In this document: piece by piece, positions 51,257-58,989 of the stretch | Layout of the letters: each line of letters starts with the position of its first letter | Numbering within the stretch: position 1 is the stretch's first letter | Assembly (NCBI RefSeq): GCF_016807805.1 | Contig: NZ_CP063364.1 | Span: 1 to 64,000 of the forward strand | Direction: 5' to 3' | Length of the DNA stretch: 64,000 bases | Origin: Xanthobacter dioxanivorans | GTDB taxonomy: Bacteria > Pseudomonadota > Alphaproteobacteria > Rhizobiales > Xanthobacteraceae | The notes under the pieces: generated by a model | Seen by the model: the letters and a program-made list of their open reading frames with translations, nothing else | Databases searched by the model: none | Told to the model about the DNA's origin: nothing | Translations under genes and position numbers: made by a program

Positions 51257-52459
51257 CTAATCCTTTTCCAATGCCTTGGTCGCCAATGCGTCGAGGTGAT
51301 CCGCCCACCACTGCATCATCCGGACGCGCTCGTCCCAGTGCTCACCGCGCAAATAAGCTCGGCGGACGTCGTCGGCCTCGATGTGGGCGAGCTGCCGCTC
51401 GATGGCATCGGCATGCCATAGGCCGCTCTCGTTCAGCAATGTGGAAGCGGTCGCGCGGAAGCCATGGGCCGTGACCTCATCCTTCGCATAGCCTAGGCGC
51501 CGAAGAGCGGCATTGAGGGTGTTCTCGCTGATCGGGCGAAGGACGGTCCGCACCGAATGAAACGGCAGCTTCCCGCGACCCGTGATCGCGTGTAGCTCGC
51601 GCAGGATTTCGATTGCCTGCCGAGGAAGAGGGCTGCGATGGGGCCGGCGCATCTTCATGCGGGATGCCGGGATTGTCCACTCGGCCTTTTCGAGATCGAA
51701 CTCGGCCCACTCTGCCATGCGCAGTTCGCCGGGACGGGGAAAGAGGATCGGCATCAGCCGAAGAGCCGCGCGCGTGGTCGGCTGGCCATCGAAGCTTTCA
51801 ATCGCGCGGAGCAACGCGCCAAGCCCCTTCGGATCGGTGATTGCTGCGCGATGCGTCACGGTCGGCGCGGTCAAGGCGCCCTTGAGAGCGTAGGTCGGAT
51901 CATTCTCCGCGCGCGTTGTGGCAATGGCATATCGAAAGACCCCGCCGATCGTCGCGCGCAGACGCTTTGCAGTCTCGTGATTTCCTCGGTCATCGACCGC
52001 CTTGAGGACCCTCAGCACCTCTGCCGCGGTGATGTCGGCGATGGGTCGCTGCCCGAGATCGGGGCGCGCGATGCCGAGCAGCCAAGTCACCTTGGCGATC
52101 GTCCGGACCGCCTTGCGTTCGCGCTCCATCTTGGCGATGAGCTCGTCGGCAATGGCCCCGAATGTGTTTGCTGATGCGACCTTCCGGGCGGCTCGATCAA
52201 CCTTGGCCTTCTCGCTCGGGTCGACGCCCGCCGCCAAGGTGGCCTTGGCCGCATCGCGCGCCTTTCGAGCGTCCGCCAGGCCCACCGCGGGATAGGCACC
52301 TAGGGCCAGCTGCTTTTGCTTGCCATCGAACCGGTAAGCGAGGCGCCAGAGCTTCCCACCCATCGGCGTGACCAGCAGCTGAAGGCCGCCGCCATCCGAT
52401 AGTTTCACAGGTTTTGGCTGGGGCTTCGCAGCACGGACGGCAACGTCCGAAAGGGGCAT
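51257..52459 (-). CDS. P4-type tyrosine integrase
   Basis: 400 residues from ATG 52459 (MPLSDVAVRAAKPQPKPVKL, the family's usual start). The N-terminal DUF4102 segment (GGGLQLLVTPMGGKLWRLAY, LGAYPAVGLADARKARDAAK), core-binding domain, then catalytic RPGEL (Arg), HGFRATAST (His-x-x-Arg) and AYLRGEHWDERVRMMQWWAD (Tyr in AYLR). The enzyme inserts and excises the island at its attachment site. It stands at the right end of the proposed island, next to ATGCCAACAA repeats. Confidence 0.93.
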   Translation of the reverse strand: MPLSDVAVRAAKPQPKPVKLSDGGGLQLLVTPMGGKLWRLAYRFDGKQKQLALGAYPAVGLADARKARDAAKATLAAGVDPSEKAKVDRAARKVASANTFGAIADELIAKMERERKAVRTIAKVTWLLGIARPDLGQRPIADITAAEVLRVLKAVDDRGNHETAKRLRATIGGVFRYAIATTRAENDPTYALKGALTAPTVTHRAAITDPKGLGALLRAIESFDGQPTTRAALRLMPILFPRPGELRMAEWAEFDLEKAEWTIPASRMKMRRPHRSPLPRQAIEILRELHAITGRGKLPFHSVRTVLRPISENTLNAALRRLGYAKDEVTAHGFRATASTLLNESGLWHADAIERQLAHIEADDVRRAYLRGEHWDERVRMMQWWADHLDALATKALEKD

Positions 52460-52462
52460 CGT

Positions 52463-52532
52463 GTTGGCATCCGGATTTGTTGGCACTCACCGATGCCAAC
52501 AATCATGCCAACAAATCGCATTGATGCCAACA
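52463..52532. repeat. ATGCCAACAA repeats, candidate integrase arm-type sites (right end)
   Basis: ATGCCAACAA at 52493-52502 and 52505-52514 (12 bp apart), ATGCCAACA at 52524-52532, and inverted copies GTTGGCAT (52463-52470) and TTGTTGGCA (52477-52485). They are packed just upstream of the integrase start, where arm-binding and autoregulatory sites usually lie. Confidence 0.6.
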
Positions 52533-52660
52533 GACGCTGAATTACCTCGGCTCACGCTCTGGGCTCATGCGGCCCTTATGTTCACTGGATTTCTTTACGT
52601 CAGCGAACGGCGGTTTAGAGGCAAATGGTGCCGCGGAAGGCCTCCCTCTTCTGACTGGAA

Positions 52661-53464
52661 ATGACCGTGCAGCCGAAGACCGCCGACCAGGTGTGGAGCA
52701 CCTATCTCATTGAATGCGGGGATGGCTCGATCTACTGCGGCGTCACCAACGACGTGGACCGGCGCATGCGGGATCACGCCTCGCCGCGGGGGGCGAAGTA
52801 TGTGCGCAGCCACGGCGGGGTCCGCTCGCTGCTGCGGGCGATCGCGCTTCCGAGCAAGGAAGCGGCGATGCGCGTCGAATTCTGGATGAAGCGCGCCAGC
52901 CGCGCCCGGAAGGCCGCCATCGCCGCCGGCGCCGATCTGCCTGGGAGCTGGCTCGAAAAGAGAGGAAAGGCCCCCATCGCCGCCGCTGCGGCCGGAATGA
53001 TGATGATCTTCGCGCTGGGGATGGGTGGAACGCCGGCGGCCGCGCAGGCCACCGGCCCTGTCTCGTCTGAGATGGTATCCAATGCCGAGGTGTTCATCAT
53101 CGACGGCGACACCATTTCGGTCCACCGCGAGCGCATCCGGTTTCTGAGCATCGATGCGCCCGAAACCCATGAGCCCCGGTGCGAGGCCGAGCTCGTGGCC
53201 GGGCTGCGCGCCAAGGAGGCACTCCGCACGATGCTCGTCCAGGCTCGAACGATCGAGCTGCGCCGGTCGGGCCGCCTTGATGTGTACGGCCGGACGCTCG
53301 CTGACGTGCTGGTGGACGGTGCAGAAGTCGGTGCGAAGCTGGAGGCTATCGGCCTCGCCCTGCCCTATCGCCCGGGCTATGCCGCCAAGCTGGCGCGGGC
53401 GCGGCACTGGTGCGGCGATGCCGTCGAGGTGCCGCCGGCCCACCAGCCGTTTTACCGACAGTAG
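52661..53464 (+). CDS. GIY-YIG nuclease fused to a thermonuclease (SNase-like) domain
   Basis: 267 residues. Residues 10-90 are a GIY-YIG domain: WSTYLIECGDGSIYCGVTND, then VDRRMRDHASPRGAKYVRSH and MRVEFWMKRASR with the catalytic Glu. A hydrophobic stretch (about 105-127; AAAAAGMMMIFALGMGGTPA ending AAAQA) looks like a signal peptide inside the protein. Residues 135-255 are an SNase domain: VFIIDGDTISVHRERIRFLS, IDAPETHEPR and DVYGRTLADVLVDG carry the Arg-Glu-Arg catalytic set. Both domains seem complete. Start ATG 52661 after GGAA. No frame change is seen between the parts. Confidence 0.85.
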   Translation: MTVQPKTADQVWSTYLIECGDGSIYCGVTNDVDRRMRDHASPRGAKYVRSHGGVRSLLRAIALPSKEAAMRVEFWMKRASRARKAAIAAGADLPGSWLEKRGKAPIAAAAAGMMMIFALGMGGTPAAAQATGPVSSEMVSNAEVFIIDGDTISVHRERIRFLSIDAPETHEPRCEAELVAGLRAKEALRTMLVQARTIELRRSGRLDVYGRTLADVLVDGAEVGAKLEAIGLALPYRPGYAAKLARARHWCGDAVEVPPAHQPFYRQ

Positions 53465-53480
53465 GCCGGCTTACGCCCTC

Positions 53481-54212
53481 TCAGGCGGTGCGGGCGAGCC
53501 CCGACCGCAGACGGCGCCGGATGAACCGGCCAAAGCTGTACGTCCACGCGAGCTGCGCCCACGCCTGCCATGACAGGTGACGCGCCACGGCCAGCGGCAC
53601 GAACCACGCGTTGTGCCCGGTACGACGGACGAGACAATAGCCGCCGGACCTCATCACCGCGCGGGTCTCGCCGAACCGCGCGCGATCGTCCACGACAACC
53701 AGCTTCGGCTGGAACCGCTTCAACGTCAGACCCCTCAGAACCTCCGGCTCCGCCCCTTCCACATCGACGGAAATGTAGTCGATACTGGAGAGGCCCGCGC
53801 GCTCGAGCACGGCATCGAGCGTCGCCGCCGGCACGTCCAGGACAGCATCCTCCGGACCGATCTTGCTCGGGTTGAATATGATGGTGCTGTTCCCCCGGCG
53901 CTCGAGGAGCGCCACCCGCCCGATTCCGGCCGCCTCAGGCGCCACGCAGGCGACTTGCGCCACGTCCGCCTTCCGGGCGGCCCGCAGGTTGTTGGCGAGC
54001 CCCGGAACCGGCTCCACCAGCAGCCCCTTCCACCCCATCAACTCGAGGTGGAGGGTCTGGCTCTGGAAGACAGGATCATACGCCCCCACCTCCACGAAGA
54101 TCCCGCGCCCGCCGAGGAAGCGGGTGATCAGCGCCCGCTCCTCCTGCGCCGAGTAAACGGCATCGCCGGCGAGCCGGCTGCCTAACGTCTCGTGTTCCAT
54201 TTGCATCGACAT
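53481..54212 (-). CDS. FkbM-family methyltransferase
   Basis: 243 residues. GRGIFVEVGAYDPVFQSQTL (SAM-binding motif I variant), LHLELMGWKGLLVEPVPGLA, IDYISVDVEGAEPEVLRGLT are FkbM signatures. The family O-methylates sugars, lipids or small molecules. Long stretches after VKR are basic (GRFIRRRLRSGLARTA). It is convergent with the fusion nuclease, 16 bases apart. Its role in the conjugation region is unclear. Confidence 0.88.
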   Translation of the reverse strand: MSMQMEHETLGSRLAGDAVYSAQEERALITRFLGGRGIFVEVGAYDPVFQSQTLHLELMGWKGLLVEPVPGLANNLRAARKADVAQVACVAPEAAGIGRVALLERRGNSTIIFNPSKIGPEDAVLDVPAATLDAVLERAGLSSIDYISVDVEGAEPEVLRGLTLKRFQPKLVVVDDRARFGETRAVMRSGGYCLVRRTGHNAWFVPLAVARHLSWQAWAQLAWTYSFGRFIRRRLRSGLARTA

Positions 54213-54230
54213 GCCCGCCCCCCAAAAAGT

Positions 54231-56060
54231 TCACATGGATGGAGATGCCGAGAGGGTGAAGGTAGAGCCCGCTCCCTCAGCCACCAGGTCGTACAGAGCG
54301 TCATTCAGCTCGCCGATCCTCTCCGCCGTCACCTTGTCGGCCGGGACGAAGGCGCGGGCGGCCACGTCCTGATCCTCCACGACGTGCGCGCCCTGAGTGA
54401 GCCAGATCTCCGCTTCCGGAAAGCGACTGCGGACTGCGGTCAATTCAGCGCCGACCGTCGCTTGAAGCGGAATGGCGGTAAACGCGAAGGCCTCCTCAAT
54501 CAGAAGCCCCACCTGGCCATCCTTGATGGCAACGCGGATGCTTTCCCCGTTGAGATGGGCGCGCAGGCTCTCAACGACCTCGGCGCGACCATCCATGGCC
54601 CACGGCCGCAAATCGCCGTGCCGATCCGTGATGAAGGTGCAATTCTCGGAAAGCACTGCCCCCTTGCCCACCTCGGGGTCCAGATCCTCCGCTTCGCAGA
54701 GCTCCCGCGCATCGCGGTAGAGAACACCTTGGGCCTGGGCTTCGTCCCAGCTGGGATAGTCCTGCGAATTCCACCAGTGGTGCCCTGCATGGCGCCAGCC
54801 GTTGAGCCTGGCAGTGGCCTCATAAACCTCCATCGGCGGTGCGATGTGCCCCATGGCTCGGCGATGGGCCTCTCGCAGAGCCAGGTACTCCGGCGGATCG
54901 GTATCGGCGACGCCCGACCTCTCCACCCATTCCAGTCCCTTCTCCACAGCGCTCGCTAAGCGCTGATCGAGGGAATTCTTGCGCTGGTACCGCTCCAGCC
55001 ACGGCTCGGCCAGCGCTAACGCCTGGCGCACGGCGTCCAGGGCGCTCTGAGCGCTATTGCGATTCTGCCGTTGTACCGCCGCCTCCACCGGATCAGACGG
55101 CTCCTGTTCCAGTTCGATGTCGGCCACAGCGTCTTCCGCCACCGGTGCGGCAAGCCGAAGGGCGCCAACGATCACCTCCATGGCGCGTGCGTTCTGCGCC
55201 AAACTGTCGAGCACCTGCGCTCCGTCTTCAGCGTGGGCCACAGGCTGCAACGTGACCGGTGTGTGGCGCCGCGCCGCATAGACCACATCCTCAGCCTGGC
55301 CGAACACCTCCCGGAGAAAATCGGGCGGATAGCCGCCGCACTCAGAGACGAACGCCTCCAGAACCTTCAGCGCCTCCTGCTCCTGCCCCTTGCCGAGCGC
55401 CGCCGGTGCCAGCTGCTGGCGCGCGACCGGCGCCGCATCGCTCATGATGATCGCGAACAGACGATTGTAGTCGTCGCCCGTGGGCGCTCGCGCGCCACCC
55501 CGCTGCCCGTCATCATTGAGACCGTCGTCATAGGCTCTGACGAGATTGCGGATCACTTCGATAAGAGGCTGTGCCTCCGGGACACCCGAGCCGGCGGAAA
55601 CCGAAGGCGAGGCCACCTGCTCGAGCTTGATGGGCGGCACGGCATCGTGGGCTGCCCGCTTGAACCGGGCCAAATCCTGCGGGCGTACCCCATAGTCATC
55701 GGCCTGCGCCTCCATCTCCAGCAGCGACAACCGTGCAAACTGAGCCTCGGCCGGCCCGAACTCGGCCGGCTTGTCCATGCCCGGCTCCCAATGACACACC
55801 GAGGCGTCATACTGTCCGGGCAAGCCGCTGCTCCACTTGAGGAACGGGAGCCCCTTCTGCTCGCAGAAGGCCTCGATTCCCCCCGTGCTTCCGAAATGGA
55901 TGTCCTCCTCGATCGTAATCGGAAGTCCCTTGGCCAGGGCATAGTCAACCTGCTCTTGAGGCTCCGAGAAATACTCGTCGAGCAACGGGCGCAGCTGCTT
56001 CAGGACGGCCGGTGTGATAGCGCCGCCGATCATCAGTCTCGTCTCAATCTTCGCTGCCAT
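54231..56060 (-). CDS. large conjugation-region protein of unknown function, 609 aa
   Basis: From ATG 56060 (MAAKIETRLMIGGAITPAVL; GGAG eight bases upstream). N-terminal region with FGSTGGIEAFCEQKGLPFLK; middle helical; C-terminal third (TARLNGWRHAGHHWWNSQDY then AQGVLYRDARELCEAEDLD; FPEAEIWLTQGAHVV) is clearly related to the C-terminal half of the protein at 56975-58027. No known function. Located in the DotM-DotO conjugation operon region. Confidence 0.6.
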   Translation of the reverse strand: MAAKIETRLMIGGAITPAVLKQLRPLLDEYFSEPQEQVDYALAKGLPITIEEDIHFGSTGGIEAFCEQKGLPFLKWSSGLPGQYDASVCHWEPGMDKPAEFGPAEAQFARLSLLEMEAQADDYGVRPQDLARFKRAAHDAVPPIKLEQVASPSVSAGSGVPEAQPLIEVIRNLVRAYDDGLNDDGQRGGARAPTGDDYNRLFAIIMSDAAPVARQQLAPAALGKGQEQEALKVLEAFVSECGGYPPDFLREVFGQAEDVVYAARRHTPVTLQPVAHAEDGAQVLDSLAQNARAMEVIVGALRLAAPVAEDAVADIELEQEPSDPVEAAVQRQNRNSAQSALDAVRQALALAEPWLERYQRKNSLDQRLASAVEKGLEWVERSGVADTDPPEYLALREAHRRAMGHIAPPMEVYEATARLNGWRHAGHHWWNSQDYPSWDEAQAQGVLYRDARELCEAEDLDPEVGKGAVLSENCTFITDRHGDLRPWAMDGRAEVVESLRAHLNGESIRVAIKDGQVGLLIEEAFAFTAIPLQATVGAELTAVRSRFPEAEIWLTQGAHVVEDQDVAARAFVPADKVTAERIGELNDALYDLVAEGAGSTFTLSASPSM

Positions 56061-56085
56061 GGCCTGCTCCTGGATCAATGGGATG

Positions 56086-56122
56086 GACGTGACGCCGGCC
56101 TGCCGCCGGCGCCGGCCACGTC
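56086..56122 (-). terminator. GC hairpin between two conjugation genes
   Basis: GACGTG-AC-GCCGGC (56086-56099) pairs with GCCGGC-CACGTC (56111-56122) with a two-base bulge. It covers the 3' edge of the gene at 56121-56963. May attenuate or terminate transcription towards 54231. Confidence 0.4.
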
Positions 56123-56963
56123 AAGCGAGCGTTGCGCCGAGCTCGGCCGCCGAACGGGCGAGCTGCATGGTGATGAAGCCGTGTTGCTCGTAGACCTTGG
56201 CCCGGGCGGGGCTGGTGACGGTCGCCGCCTCCGCCGCTCGAGAGGCCCATGCCGAGACGTGCTCCGGATTGAAATTGCTTCTCAACGCCGCGCGGATCTC
56301 CGCATCGGAGGTCGGCCAAATCCGGTTCGGACCCTGCGGTTTTGCCATGGCATACCCCGGCAACTGCTCGACATAGATCTTGAGAGGGCCGGAGACCTGG
56401 TCGAGCTGGAGGCGGGCGAAGTCGTGGGGCGCCTCCTCGCGCAGATTCACGATCGTGCCGTCGTGGCGCTCCAGGAGCCCGAACCAGATCAGGTTCTCGA
56501 TCCGGTCCAGATTGTAGAAATCCAGCAGGAGCTGAGGATTGAAGGTCACATAGCCGCGGTCCGCCAGAAGCAACAGAACCGGCAGGATGGCGGCACTGAA
56601 CATCGCCGCGCGCTCGGACCACACGTCGTTCCCATCCGGGACCACGCCATCAGACAACAGCCGGAACAGGCTCTCGCGCCTGGCATTTTCCTCCATGTCA
56701 CCCAGGATGGACCCAAGGCCAGCGTTGCGCAGCTCCATCACGGAGGCCCACCGGCCGCTTGCGGCCACCGGAACCAGCCGGTAGGCCGAAGGCGTATTGT
56801 TCTCATCCCATGACTGGATGTGCTCCTCGGCCTCCGCCTCACCGGCGAAGATGGCCGCCGCGAACTGCCCCGCCGAGTCCAGCAGCGACCAGAAGCCGAG
56901 CCCCATGGCGTTTCCCAGATAAACCCCCCACTCCGGATGAACGATTACAACCATCGTGCTCAT
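56121..56963 (-). CDS. DotL/IcmO-like protein lacking the ATPase core
   Basis: 280 residues from ATG 56963 (GGAG in range; GTG at 56978 and ATG at 56975 are alternatives). N-terminal part begins STMVVIVHPEWGVYLGNAMG. Residues about 110-280 (VWSERAAMFSAAILPVLLLL then ADRGYVTFNPQLLLDFYNLD; LKIYVEQLPGYAMAKPQGP; YEQHGFITMQLARSAAELGA) follow the order of the all-alpha region of DotL/TrbC coupling ATPases. No Walker A or B motif is present and the length is a third of DotL, so it cannot be a normal coupling protein. It could be a detached helper domain or a decayed gene. DotL itself is not seen in the window. Confidence 0.55.
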   Translation of the reverse strand: MSTMVVIVHPEWGVYLGNAMGLGFWSLLDSAGQFAAAIFAGEAEAEEHIQSWDENNTPSAYRLVPVAASGRWASVMELRNAGLGSILGDMEENARRESLFRLLSDGVVPDGNDVWSERAAMFSAAILPVLLLLADRGYVTFNPQLLLDFYNLDRIENLIWFGLLERHDGTIVNLREEAPHDFARLQLDQVSGPLKIYVEQLPGYAMAKPQGPNRIWPTSDAEIRAALRSNFNPEHVSAWASRAAEAATVTSPARAKVYEQHGFITMQLARSAAELGATLA

Positions 56964-56974
56964 GTTGGTCTCCA

Positions 56975-58027
56975 TCACATCGCTGGCGCAGGCGCAGGCT
57001 CACCCGCTTGATCCAGCGCATTTGCGTCAGCCACCTCGAAAAGCTGGTCAGTCATCATGCTGACGAAACCGGAATGGGCCATCACGTCGGGGAGGAAGGC
57101 CCACATCTCCAGCGGGGAAAGGGCGTGCGGTCCGGCCGTGAGCCAGATCTCCGCCCCTTGGGGCCCCCACGACTCCCGAAGGCCCGAGAGCGTGGCAACG
57201 TCATCGTCGGTTAGAGCCAGACGCAGCTCGACGGCGATCAGGATGCCGTGCTGAGTGACGGATCTCGATGCCATGGCCGCGACGAAGGCATAACGAGGGT
57301 CCGCGCCAGCATCGAAAATCATGGGAGACAGCTCGGACACCGCCTCCCTCTCCCGCTCCGACAACGCGGCGACGGCGTTGCCGTCTACATCGGTCAGGCG
57401 GCGACACCGTTCCTCGCGGTGAAACATCTGACCGGCTCGTAGATCGAGCGCGTGGGCCTCGCAGACCTCCGCAGCCGACGCGAAGGTCGTGCCCCAAGAC
57501 ACCGCCCCTTTCCAGCTGTCGGCCTCGTTGGTGTCCCACCAAATGCCGTCACCATCGCCGCCATGTTCCCAGCCGTAGGCTCGGGCGGTTGCCTCGGCGA
57601 GGCTCTTCTTCTCATCTTCCGCCGACGCCTGAGAGGACGCGGTAGATCCCACCGACTTAGCAATGCTGGCGATCAGCCGGCGGCAATCCCCGCCGGCCGG
57701 TTCGTCATTCTGATCGGCATAGCGCTCCAGATATTCGAGCGCTCTGTTGAGCAACGCTGTGCGTTCATCGACCGGCTGAGCTCCGGGGCTCTCGGACTTG
57801 GCCGCCGCCTCCCGCTCGAGGCGGATCTCCGTGAGCTCTTCCCAAGGCCGCGCATCGAAAACCCCGAACGCTCTCAGCTCATCGCGCTCACCCTCAAAGT
57901 CGGAGAAGGGGTTCTCCGACTGGCAGAACATCTCTGTGGCGGCCTCAACGGCCGCATCCCGATCCTCCGCTTCGACCACCACGGTGTAGCGGGACTTCTC
58001 TTCCAGGGTGACGGACATGGCGGGCAT
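56975..58027 (-). CDS. conjugation-region protein, paralogue of the 54231 gene product
   Basis: 350 residues. The N-terminal half (VTLEEKSRYTVVVEAEDRDA AVEAATEMF) has an 'EAEDRDAAVEAA' sensory-type helix; the C-terminal half (ARAYGWEHGGDGDGIWWDTN; SAAEVCEAHALD; GAEIWLTAGPHALSPLEMWA) aligns by eye with 54231-56060. Unknown function. Stop overlaps the next start region (TGATG). Confidence 0.6.
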   Translation of the reverse strand: MPAMSVTLEEKSRYTVVVEAEDRDAAVEAATEMFCQSENPFSDFEGERDELRAFGVFDARPWEELTEIRLEREAAAKSESPGAQPVDERTALLNRALEYLERYADQNDEPAGGDCRRLIASIAKSVGSTASSQASAEDEKKSLAEATARAYGWEHGGDGDGIWWDTNEADSWKGAVSWGTTFASAAEVCEAHALDLRAGQMFHREERCRRLTDVDGNAVAALSEREREAVSELSPMIFDAGADPRYAFVAAMASRSVTQHGILIAVELRLALTDDDVATLSGLRESWGPQGAEIWLTAGPHALSPLEMWAFLPDVMAHSGFVSMMTDQLFEVADANALDQAGEPAPAPAM

Positions 58028-58060
58028 GCTTGCGCTCCGGATGGGCTGCGGCGGTTGGCG

Positions 58061-58666
58061 TCAGAGCGAGGGGCTTGAGAGCAAGGGCTCACGCTCCGGA
58101 ACCGTGTCGGTGCCGCCGAGCCGGTCGGCGAGGCCCACGCCGGCGGCCAGTTGATCGGCCGCCTCGAAAGAAAGCTCGATTTCGCGCCCGCTGCCGGCTG
58201 CGGCGATCGCCCGTGTCAGGATCTCCACGGCCGCGGCCAGCTCGTCCCGATCCAGCACGGGGCAGACTTGTCCTGCATCGAGTACGCCACGCAGGGCCAC
58301 CGCGGCGGCGGCGGCTTCCTCCACCGGCACGCACAAGAGGTCGTCGCCTTCGTCCACGAAATCGGACACGAACCAGTTGTTGATCTGGTTCACCGCATCG
58401 AACAGGACCGGGTTGGGCGCGCGAGGATCGCCGGGCAGCAGCGGCTCGGCGGCCTCATCGAGCTCGTGCGGCTCCCAATAGTTGGCGATGCCGGAGGGCC
58501 AGAACACTACCGAATACTGGACCGTATCGGCGCGCCCGATGACGCTGTCGATGATGCCGATCTGGCCCGCCGGCGCGCCGCGCTCGTTGTAGTCGCCGCT
58601 GTCCTGCACCGCGATCCGACTGACGAACCGGGCGTTCCTGGGAAGGGGGTGGGAGAATTGGGTCAC
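58061..58666 (-). CDS. conjugation-region hypothetical protein, 201 aa
   Basis: MTQFSHPLPRNARFVSRIAV start; PAGQIGIIDSVIGRADTVQY then SVVFWPSGIANYWEPHELDE suggests a small beta domain, followed by an acidic helical tail. Four-base overlap with the upstream gene. Function unknown. Confidence 0.5.
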   Translation of the reverse strand: MTQFSHPLPRNARFVSRIAVQDSGDYNERGAPAGQIGIIDSVIGRADTVQYSVVFWPSGIANYWEPHELDEAAEPLLPGDPRAPNPVLFDAVNQINNWFVSDFVDEGDDLLCVPVEEAAAAAVALRGVLDAGQVCPVLDRDELAAAVEILTRAIAAAGSGREIELSFEAADQLAAGVGLADRLGGTDTVPEREPLLSSPSL

Positions 58667-58989
58667 AGCAGGCGCTCCTTCTCATCCAGCAGTCGCAAGA
58701 GGTGTTGTTGTGCGAGCCAGTCTTCAGGGAAGGCCTTCTCGCGCATGTAGGTGCCGGCCTGACGGTTCTTCACCCACTCGAACCCCACGACCGACAGGAA
58801 GGCGAGCCCCCGGCTCGGGCGAATGAGGGCGACCGGCGCGGCGTCGATGAACGCGGCGCGGCCGCGAGGCCCTGTCTTGAAGGAGAGGCGGCCCTGCTTG
58901 TGCCGCGCCACGATCTCGGCATCCCAACGCCCCTCGTTCACGACGATATGCGAGGGGTTGGTGAAGCCCTCCACGTGCATTGCGTTCAT
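58663..58989 (-). CDS. conjugation-region hypothetical protein, 108 aa
   Basis: MNAMHVEGFTNPSHIVVNEG, then RGRAAFIDAAPVALIRPSRG and FEWVKNRQAGTYMREKAFPE. No known domain. Overlaps dotM stop by four bases, so tightly linked to it. Confidence 0.5.
   Translation of the reverse strand: MNAMHVEGFTNPSHIVVNEGRWDAEIVARHKQGRLSFKTGPRGRAAFIDAAPVALIRPSRGLAFLSVVGFEWVKNRQAGTYMREKAFPEDWLAQQHLLRLLDEKERLL

Noticed and set aside
52533..52660. tRNA gene as integration target next to the integrase
   Set aside because: No cloverleaf or CCA-adjacent arm could be drawn; P4-type integrases often use tRNAs but none is visible here.
54839..55255. Proline/arginine-rich plus-strand ORF
   Set aside because: Shadow of the large minus-strand gene; no start signal.
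55071..56813. 580-residue plus-strand ORF
   Set aside because: Antisense to two conjugation-region genes with ribosome sites and paralogy; Arg/His-rich.
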